Shown here one piece after another: positions 6,190 through 12,392 of a stretch of 12,392 bases of DNA. The translations under genes and the position numbers were made by a program. Source of the DNA: Agrocybe praecox (Eukaryota; Basidiomycota; Agaricomycetes; Agaricales; Agrocybaceae). Positions within the stretch are counted from its first letter, which is position 1; every line of letters starts with the position of its first letter. The stretch is taken from assembly GCA_964017145.1 (NCBI GenBank), contig CAXHKQ010000062.1, positions 1-12,392 of the forward strand, read 5' to 3'. The notes under the pieces were generated by a model, which saw only the letters and a program-made list of their open reading frames with translations, was not told the DNA's origin and ran no database searches.

Positions 6190-7030
6190 GGCGTCGAAAT
6201 CAATCTCAACACAGCATAGCGAGCGAAGCGTCACGTTCGATTTCGTTTGCCGCACGTCGGCCGTCGAACGTCGTACGGCATATTGGCGCATAATCCGCGA
6301 ATCGTGAGAAAATTATTGTGTATTTCGCATAAATCGTCAAATAAACGAGTGCCCAAACATATACCTACAGACCGCACAAAACATTTGGTCGGCCGGGTCG
6401 AATCAAAACACGCACACACGCCGAACACGAGCACCACGACGAGTCGTGTTGTTGCGTGTAAATTATGTTTCGACACACATATCTGTGTGTGTATGTTTCG
6501 GCCACAATCGAACAAACCGACACTCTCACACAGCTGATCATAACAAGCGCCGGCCAAACGGCGAACGGCGAGACGCGGAAAAAAACACGCACACATTTTC
6601 ACAATATGCGCAAGACAATTCGACAAAAAACGACTACCATTTATCACATGCAATGCGAGATGCGCGCCGGTTTTGTTTATGCGAGTTGTATAATAAAGTC
6701 GCCGACATCCAATCACCCCATTAATTCTTTTATGCACCCGACGTCGACGACGATATGTTTCGACAAGACGATCACGATCGCAGCGCAGTACTGCTATGTT
6801 GTTTGTTTGTGTTTGTATGTGTGTGTCTACAAACATCACTTCCTCGAGTCGAATTATTCGTGTTATATTCGGTTGTAATACGATTGGTAGACAGACACAC
6901 ACGAAAATGCATCGCAATATATGCTGTATGAGTGTAAAACGTTTGTGCGAGCGTGCCTCACCCAGATAATTCTCGTTCAATCGTTTGAGTGTGTGTGTGT
7001 GTGTGTCTGCATGTGTACTTGATAATAAAT
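6190..7030. other. CpG-rich to mixed stretch, no confirmed gene
   Basis: A long minus-strand open frame (6231-7127, 298 codons from ATG) has a hydrophobic start like a signal peptide. However, it runs through TG/CA repeats encoding Thr-His and Val-Cys runs, and shows no domain. It is probably chance openness in CpG-rich, stop-poor DNA. Overlapping plus-strand frames are equally unconvincing. Confidence 0.4.
6989..7006. repeat. (GT)9 microsatellite
   Basis: Nine uninterrupted GT dinucleotides on the plus strand. Confidence 0.95.
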
Positions 7031-7046
7031 TCAGAGTTACAATTTG

Positions 7047-7098
7047 ATGTGCGCTGCGGTGCTGGAGCACCAGCACAGCACACCAGATGAGGAGGAGA
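7047..7098 (+). other. possible first coding exon with GTGAGT donor
   Basis: From ATG at 7047 the plus strand reads 17 codons, starting MCAAVLEHQH and ending in an acidic run (DEEE). A full-consensus GTGAGT donor then begins at 7099. The residues look like a real N-terminus and the position is at the edge of CpG-rich sequence. No acceptor or second exon could be fixed, and the start context is poor, so confidence is low. Confidence 0.2.
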
Positions 7099-7400
7099 GT
7101 GAGTGTGCGCATAGCACAATCGCACATAGACTAGACACACACACCAAACACACCTCAACTAGAAAATTGTTATGTGTCTGTGTGGCGGCGACGGTGGCGG
7201 CAGCGGTGGCGGATGAGCGTGCACTCCGAGCCCCAGCCGCGCGTGCACCACCACAAAACACCGGCCATGCATGCATAAACACGAGCAACATAATAATAAT
7301 ATGCGCGCGCGCGTGTGCAAACGATTGAACAAAAAACGACTAATACTTCAATTATATTGCTCAAGCGCGAATCTGTAGAGTAGATGGTCCGCCCTAGTCG

Positions 7401-7420
7401 ATCCAGTTTGAAAACTGGAT
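7401..7420. other. perfect 9-bp hairpin
   Basis: ATCCAGTTT (7401-7409) and AAACTGGAT (7412-7420) are perfect inverted repeats separated by GA. They lie in AT-rich sequence downstream (minus strand) of the LTR-like unit at 7625-7835. Role unknown. Confidence 0.7.
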
Positions 7421-7603
7421 ATGAAGGAACAATACATATTTCAGCCAACCATGCAAAATCTTCCGAACTGTCATTAAACAAGTAATGGAATTTATTCTAA
7501 CTCGCGGTTCGACATACATATGGAAAATATGGTATTTCAAGTGCTGCTGTAACCAAAATTGAAATTGTTTTAAATAACTAGTTAAGTAATTGGGCACCGA
7601 AGA

Positions 7604-7621
7604 CGAGGTGGTTGGACGCCA
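7604..7621 (-). promoter_or_regulatory. primer-binding site, tRNA-Lys-like
   Basis: Three bases after the LTR-like end, the minus strand reads TGGCGTCCAAC and then diverges. The complement of animal tRNA-Lys 3' ends begins TGGCGCCCAAC, giving 10 of 11 matches. Such short tRNA-Lys primer sites are known in gypsy-type elements. Confidence 0.45.
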
Positions 7622-7624
7622 AAA

Positions 7625-7835
7625 TGTGACAGTTATCGTAAAAACCTGGAAATATGAACCTAATATTTTCGGAAGACAAAAAAAGTCTTAAGCTCTAACG
7701 AAAATGCTTTTTTTACTTTAAGTTCTTGAACATGAGAAAATTAGTTGCACCATGTCTTTTTATTTTTCAGCCAATAAAGTCTGACATGGCCTGAACATAC
7801 ATTATTCTTCTAACAAGACATCACGCAGTGTCACA
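7625..7835 (-). mobile_element. LTR-like unit (probable 5' LTR remnant)
   Basis: This 211-bp segment begins TGTGACA (7835-7829) and ends TGTCACA (7631-7625) on the minus strand, giving TG...CA ends as a 7-bp perfect inverted repeat. It is AT-rich and carries AATAAA on the minus strand (7764-7759). It is followed, after TTT, by a tRNA-Lys-like primer site. A solo LTR would lack the primer site, so this is more likely the 5' end of an element whose internal part (below 7604) is truncated or decayed. No gag or pol frame is visible there, and no second LTR copy is in the window. Confidence 0.45.
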
Positions 7836-8480
7836 AGTAGCTGGAAACGGAGGCCAAAACAATGGTATGGGCTATGAATTACCGCCCCATCTTCGATATC
7901 TTTCGGATTCGTCCATCAATGACATATCTACATGGGCTGATAAGTATCGGGAAAAATAGGGAATTAACAACATTTTTGATGAAGACTGAACACAATTGTA
8001 ACACTACCGTGTCACAAATCCCCCTGAGTATACACGCGCGGGGCCTGCTTGTGTGGCTAGCTGAGTCGGCCTTAGGTGTGGGGTGCGCGCTTAAACTGCA
8101 GAGGTTTATTGCAGGCCGATTCGCAATGAACACTGACATAAACACCAAGAAACTAGGAATGCCCAAACCACCCACGTTCAGCCTACTCATTCATCATCAC
8201 AAACATAATATAAACTCAGGAACAACGCCGAACTCATACGCACGCTAGTACCTAATAGTAGCGTCGAGCACAGACGCACACAAAACAATCCGATCGTAAA
8301 TAATGCAGCACTCAGCTGCAGCAGACGAACAGATATTGATGAATGAATGTGCGTATCATCACCAAACGTAAATGCACAATATATATATATATAACACGCT
8401 CACTGCTGCTATACTGCGCCGACAATCCTTATGTGCACATACAGCCACACAATCCTTAGGTGTACATAAATTCGGTCAGA
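7836..8480. other. intergenic stretch, no gene recognised
   Basis: A plus-strand frame of 128 codons from an ATG (7862-8248) has mixed composition but no recognised domain, and the other strand is open over much of the same part. Also present are an (AT)7 run (8379-8392) and a 27-bp direct repeat with ACAATCCTT at 8422 and 8449. Nothing here can be called a gene with confidence. Confidence 0.45.
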
Positions 8481-8753
8481 CGGATCACCGCACAATCGTC
8501 GCGCACAATGTTCGACGTGCTCTGAGAGCGCCGAGCTTTCGGCAGCAGGCAGCACACCGTCTATCACCCAGCCGACGCCGGCGCAACAGGCAAATCCTCT
8601 GGTTGCGTAACAGCGTCGCCGCGCACACGCTCGTCGCGAACGCAGATCGCGAGCGATCGAAAGATGGCGATATTCGACGCTGGCCACTTAGCCGGAGAAA
8701 TGTACCGCTAGTTTGCGCAGAACATTTATTGCGAACCGAAAAATCAAGTATGT

Positions 8754-8758
<5 letters not shown>

Positions 8759-8788
<30 letters not shown>
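8759..8788. repeat. (TG)15 microsatellite
   Basis: Fifteen uninterrupted TG dinucleotides on the plus strand, the longest simple repeat in the window. Confidence 0.95.
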
Positions 8789-8790
<2 letters not shown>

Positions 8791-9060
8791 CACGTGTTCG
8801 CCTCGCGAACTATAGGCGTGTGTGATGTTGATCGTGGAAGAATGTGTGGCGAATAAATCAATGTCGATAAAGATGATGGTGGCGGAATGTAGATTAAGGC
8901 GTCAGATGATGTGATGGTGTGTAGAAGCACTGCGCGACGTGTGTGGCGTATGTGGAGCGGCCTTCGACGGCGCCGCAGACGTATGCACTCGCGACCGACG
9001 AGGGACCCTCCCGTATTGTGGCGGAAACTGGCGTGGCACCCGCAGTGGCCGTCAGGAATA

Positions 9061-9160
9061 CTGAAACAAACGCGACAGAATATAAATATACGAAAATAAT
9101 AGCGACTCGCGCGGCGCAATGCGATGCGTACAATTTCAAGATCACGAGTAGACTGCTCAC
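9061..9160 (-). other. candidate 100-bp spliceosomal intron
   Basis: On the minus strand GTGAGCAG (9160 downward) is a strong donor, and a T-rich tract ending TTTGTTTCAG (to 9061) is a strong acceptor. The segment between is more AT-rich than either side, as insect introns often are. The upstream exon frame (about 9161-9310) is open with acidic, coding-like composition. If spliced, the frame meets TGA two codons into the next exon. AATAAA on the minus strand at 8730-8725 could then serve the 3' end. It could therefore be the last intron of a host gene, but the plus strand is open here too and no protein family is recognised. Confidence 0.3.
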
Positions 9161-9307
9161 CGATACTCCGTCTCGCTTCTCCATCGCCGCGTCCGTCATC
9201 GATTCGCCGATCGAGAATCCCGGCGCGTCATCATCATCCTCTCCGCTCTCAACCCATTCTGTGCGCAGGCGCTCGCGCAAACACTTCCCCTTCACTATGC
9301 AAACTTG

Positions 9308-9447
9308 TGTAGGCTGTTCACAAAGTTCCGGGACATATGTTCCCGCACAGTAAACGGTGGACCGCGTCATTACAGCCCAGGTAGTTTCACCGCGCCAGCG
9401 TTGGGAAACTGCTGGAGACCTCCGTAACGCGCCCAACGCGGGGAACA
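9308..9447 (-). mobile_element. uncertain short 3' LTR candidate
   Basis: Just after the pol stop, the minus strand has a G-rich run (GGGTTGTGGG) and then TGTTCCC (9447 downward). CCTACA ends at 9308. This gives TG...CA ends over 140 bp, and a GCGTTGGG/CCCAACGC inverted repeat (9398-9405, 9432-9439) lies inside. There is no AATAAA and the unit is short for this kind of element, so the boundaries may be coincidental. An alternative polypurine tract, GTGAAGGGGAAG followed by TGTTTG, lies near 9286-9297. Confidence 0.15.
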
Positions 9448-9461
9448 CCCACAACCCTGAA

Positions 9462-12392
9462 TCAGCCGGGCTTGATGTCTTTGGCGTGGTATGGCAGGGG
9501 CAGCGTCTTTCCGGCCAGGTCTTCGAGCTCGTACATCGCCGACCCAATCTTCCGCACCACTCGGGACTTCAGCCATTGTCGACCCAGCTTCGCGTTGAAC
9601 CCCTTCGCAAAGTCGCTCAGGGCGAAGTTCCGCCGATAAACTTCCTGGCCTGGTCGATAGTCAACTTCTTTGCTTCGGGTGTTGTACGCCCTTTCATGAC
9701 GATGATGTGCAGCTTGGAGGTTCTGCTGGATGTTGTCGTGAAGAACTCCTCGAAAGTCTGCTGGCGGAAGAACTTCCAACTCTCCTGCTGACAAGCTCTG
9801 CAAGGTTCGGAGCAGCTTATAGGAGCTTCCATGCTGTGCCATATGCTGGCCGAAGACTGCGTAGTGTGGCGAACATTTCGTGGAGCTGTGGACTGCACTG
9901 CGGAGTGAACTCGCGATGGCCTGCAAGTTCACATCCCAGGAGCTCTGGTCGCCTTCTATGTAAGATCGTACAGCCGCCAGAATGGATCGGTTCGTCCGTT
10001 CAGATGCGTTGGCCTGTGGAGCATGGGTAGCGGATGTCATATGCTTGATCCCATACTTCCGGATCATCGCCGCGAACTCCTTGGACGTGTACTGGACGCC
10101 ATTGTCGGAATACAGCACTTCCGGTACGCCAAACATCTGCAGAACGCGCTGCTCCAAGAACTCCACTACTTCCTTCGCCGTCGCCTTGCGCAATGGCTGT
10201 AGCAGCACGAACTTGCTGAACTTGTCCAGCACGACCAGGATGTTGGTGTGGCCGTGCTTGGATCGGGGATACGGGCCTAGCAAGTCGGTGTAGATGAATT
10301 GGAACGGACGTTCGGTTGCGATCTGCTGTCCCATCGGCGGCCGCAAGGTGTTGTTCGGCGCCTTCGTCTCGCTACACGTCGTACAGCTTCCAACCATCTG
10401 CCTTACGTCCACAGTCATCCGGGGCCAGTAACATTGACGGCGGAGACGCTCCAACGTTTTCGCGATACCGCCATGCGCGGACATCGGAGGGCGATGAACT
10501 GCTTCCATCAGCTCCTGCTGCATCGGCTTCGGAATCCACAACTTCCACACTGCGGCGTCCAGCTGAACGTCTCCGGATGTAAAGTCGGATCGCCTGAACA
10601 CTTTACCATCCACGGCACGGACGTCTGGGAGCCGTTGTTGGTTGGCTTCGACCGTGTTGAAGAGCTCGACGTACTCAGCGTCCTCGAACGCGGGCGAGTC
10701 TAGGTCGATGTTCAGCAGAGCCGCATCTGCATCGAGCTCGTCCATGTAGATCCGGGACAGGGCGTCAGGCACAATGTTAGCCGAACCTTTTCTGTGCTCA
10801 ATCGTGAAATCGAAACCCTGCAGCTTGAGGCTCCACCTCGCCAAGCGTCCGCTCAGATCCTTCTGCTGCATCAACCACTTCAGGCTCGCATGGTCCGTTA
10901 TGATCTTGAACGGCATGCCCTCCACGTAGCCTCTGAATCTCTTCACGCTCAGCACCGCCGACAAGCACTCCAGCTCGGTTACGCTATAGTTGCGCTGCGC
11001 ACCGTTCAGCTTCTTCGACATGAAGGCGATCGGCCGCTCGTGACCTTCATCGTCCATCTGGTAGAGCACCGACCCAACGCCGGTTGTCGAGGCATCACAT
11101 TGAATGATGAAAGGCCGAGTGAAGTCTGGGTGGGTCAGCAGCGGCGCAGTAGTCAGCATCTCCTTCAACTTTTCGAACGCTTCTTGTGCCTCAGGTGACC
11201 AGGAGAATCGGTTGTCTGCCTTGACTCGATCAGTGAGCGGAGCGGCGACTGCTGAGTAGTTGGACAGGAACCGTCGATAATGGCCGGACATACCAAGGAA
11301 TCGGCGAATCTGTCGGACGGTCTTCGGGACGGGGTAGTCGACGATATCTTGAACTCGCCCAGGGTCCGGCTTGATGCAACCCTCACCAACAATGTGGCCC
11401 AGGTATTTGATTGACTTCATCAAGAACTTAGACTTATCCACATTGATGGTGAGGTTAGCCTTGCGCAATCCTTCTGCAACCTGACGCAGCCTATCGAAGT
11501 GGGTTTCGAGGTCCTCCGAAACAACAAGGAGATCGTCGATATAGACAAAGACGTACTCCCGGAGGTGTGCAGGTATAGCCAGGTCCATTAAGCGACACAT
11601 GCTCTGTCCAGAATTACACAGCCCGAATGGCATTCGGCGGAACTGGTAATGCGGACGGCCAGGTACGGTGAAGGCTGTCTTCTCCCTCGACCCCTCAGCC
11701 AACTCAATTTGCCAGAAGGCGTCCTTAAGGTCGATAGAGGAAATGTATTGCGTATCTTTGAGCCGCGACAGCACGCCTTCGATCGTCGGTGTGGGATACG
11801 CGTCCTTCTTGGTCACGCTGTTGACGGACCGAGCGTCCAAGCAGAGTCGCACCTTCCCGTTTGCTTTACGCACCATCGTTATAGGAGAGTTCCAGGGGCT
11901 TTGGCTCGTCTCGATAACTCCTAGACTCAACATGCGATCGAGTTCGGCGAACATCAACGATTGCACCGCAGGAGAGATCGGGTAGTGTCGCTGTTTGATA
12001 GGCAGCGAATCTCCGGTATCGATGTTGTGTTGAAGAAGGGATGTTGAGCCGAGACTGACTGATGTACTAGCCGGGAACGTCTTGATGATGGAGTCGAGGA
12101 TCTTTTGCTGTGGAGCGATCAGTTGGTGGATGTTGGGGTTCGGCTCAGTCAGACTCTGCATCTCCGCAACGCAGCGCAACGGCAACAGCCCGAATGCCTT
12201 CCAAAAATCAACGCCTAGGTACAGCTTCTGGGTGAGCGATGGAATCACATATAGGCGAAGACGCTTGACCTGACCCGCGTACTTGATCTCAACATCCGCA
12301 AAGCCCTCGATCGCCTGCTTGTCTCCTGCCGCCGTCTGCACGTTGCTGCGATAGACCTTGGGAACGATGTTCAGTCCAGCCAAGGTTTCTCG
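9462..12392 (-). CDS. pol: Ty3/gypsy retrotransposon pol, 5'-truncated by window edge
   Basis: The frame is open from the right edge to TGA at 9462-9464, 976 residues, with no stop or frameshift. Numbering from the first visible residue: the protease C-terminal motif LYLGVDFW is near 57-64, so the catalytic Asp lies outside the window. Reverse transcriptase spans about 140-345, with SSIDLKDAFWQI (Asp221), GLCN and YIDD (Asp286/287; DNA 11532-11543). RNase H carries Asp433, Glu473, Asp500 and Asp543. Integrase has a zinc finger (His633, His640, Cys670, Cys673) and a DDE triad (Asp703, Asp763, Glu798, with 34 residues between the last two). A GPY/F-like module near 931-955 follows, then the C-terminal end. 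There is no chromodomain or envelope. The RT-RNaseH-integrase order defines Ty3/gypsy; from remembered motifs it is nearest the mdg3/blastopia-type elements of insects, a tentative call. All visible catalytic residues are intact, suggesting recent insertion. Confidence 0.97.
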   Translation of the reverse strand, partial: RETLAGLNIVPKVYRSNVQTAAGDKQAIEGFADVEIKYAGQVKRLRLYVIPSLTQKLYLGVDFWKAFGLLPLRCVAEMQSLTEPNPNIHQLIAPQQKILDSIIKTFPASTSVSLGSTSLLQHNIDTGDSLPIKQRHYPISPAVQSLMFAELDRMLSLGVIETSQSPWNSPITMVRKANGKVRLCLDARSVNSVTKKDAYPTPTIEGVLSRLKDTQYISSIDLKDAFWQIELAEGSREKTAFTVPGRPHYQFRRMPFGLCNSGQSMCRLMDLAIPAHLREYVFVYIDDLLVVSEDLETHFDRLRQVAEGLRKANLTINVDKSKFLMKSIKYLGHIVGEGCIKPDPGRVQDIVDYPVPKTVRQIRRFLGMSGHYRRFLSNYSAVAAPLTDRVKADNRFSWSPEAQEAFEKLKEMLTTAPLLTHPDFTRPFIIQCDASTTGVGSVLYQMDDEGHERPIAFMSKKLNGAQRNYSVTELECLSAVLSVKRFRGYVEGMPFKIITDHASLKWLMQQKDLSGRLARWSLKLQGFDFTIEHRKGSANIVPDALSRIYMDELDADAALLNIDLDSPAFEDAEYVELFNTVEANQQRLPDVRAVDGKVFRRSDFTSGDVQLDAAVWKLWIPKPMQQELMEAVHRPPMSAHGGIAKTLERLRRQCYWPRMTVDVRQMVGSCTTCSETKAPNNTLRPPMGQQIATERPFQFIYTDLLGPYPRSKHGHTNILVVLDKFSKFVLLQPLRKATAKEVVEFLEQRVLQMFGVPEVLYSDNGVQYTSKEFAAMIRKYGIKHMTSATHAPQANASERTNRSILAAVRSYIEGDQSSWDVNLQAIASSLRSAVHSSTKCSPHYAVFGQHMAQHGSSYKLLRTLQSLSAGELEVLPPADFRGVLHDNIQQNLQAAHHRHERAYNTRSKEVDYRPGQEVYRRNFALSDFAKGFNAKLGRQWLKSRVVRKIGSAMYELEDLAGKTLPLPYHAKDIKPG

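Noticed and set aside
6231..7127. Minus-strand 298-codon frame with a hydrophobic start
   Set aside because: It contains Thr-His and Cys-Val runs from TG/CA repeats and shows no domain; the length is plausible by chance in stop-poor CpG-rich DNA. An RNA-seq check would settle it.
7862..8248. Plus-strand 128-codon frame from an ATG
   Set aside because: No recognised domain, and the opposite strand is open as well; I could not support it as a gene.
8372..8815. Plus-strand 147-codon frame
   Set aside because: It ends in a long Cys-Val run made by the (TG)15 microsatellite, and its GC-rich part is open on the other strand.
8943..9353. Plus-strand 136-codon frame
   Set aside because: It opposes the minus-strand frame, which has good splice sites. 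Its composition is fair, so it stays an alternative, but without splice or start support.
9700..12280. Plus-strand frames opposite pol
   Set aside because: They are shadows of the GC-rich pol gene, which has unmistakable catalytic motifs on the minus strand.

Overview
This window looks like repeat-rich, gene-poor nuclear DNA from an animal, most likely an arthropod and probably an insect. The grounds are a long Ty3/gypsy-type retrotransposon gene, two further LTR-like units, a tRNA-derived Pol III element, abundant TG/CA microsatellites, and only weak scattered exon-like signals. No bacterial gene organisation is present. The species cannot be named from the sequence.

Three retroelement units lie on the minus strand. 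(1) At the right, 9462-12392 is an uninterrupted pol fragment of 976 codons: end of the protease, reverse transcriptase, RNase H and integrase. It runs off the right edge, so gag and the protease active site lie outside. Its 3' LTR is not obvious. (2) At the left, 1050-1384 fits a 5' LTR (TGTTACGG...CCTACA). A tRNA-Trp-like primer-binding site follows one base later, then a leader in which the LTR end, primer site and hairpin are duplicated. After these come a start-stop mini-ORF, a 59-codon ORF for a single-pass membrane protein (742-921), an overlapping Arg/Ser-rich ORF (195-767), and a 96-bp tandem repeat with internal dyad symmetry. The element leaves the window on the left, so no pol is seen for it. 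(3) In the middle, 7625-7835 has 7-bp perfect inverted ends (TGTGACA/TGTCACA), AATAAA and a tRNA-Lys-like primer site, so it is probably a 5' LTR left from another element.

Between these lie a tRNA-like Pol III element (1492-1578), a 183-bp foldback element (2508-2690), a pair of diverged repeats (3314-3685), microsatellites, and CpG-rich stretches near 2700-3180, 3690-4130, 6170-7330 and 8480-9460. Within or near the CpG-rich stretches there are a TATA box (6157), a short ATG exon with a GTGAGT donor (7047-7098) and a 100-bp intron-like segment (9061-9160). These are weak hints of host genes; no complete host gene can be assembled.

The most unusual part is the 5' end of the left element. 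It combines a doubled primer-site/hairpin leader whose stems differ by compensating changes, a predicted membrane microprotein where gag would be expected, and an overlapping downstream ORF.
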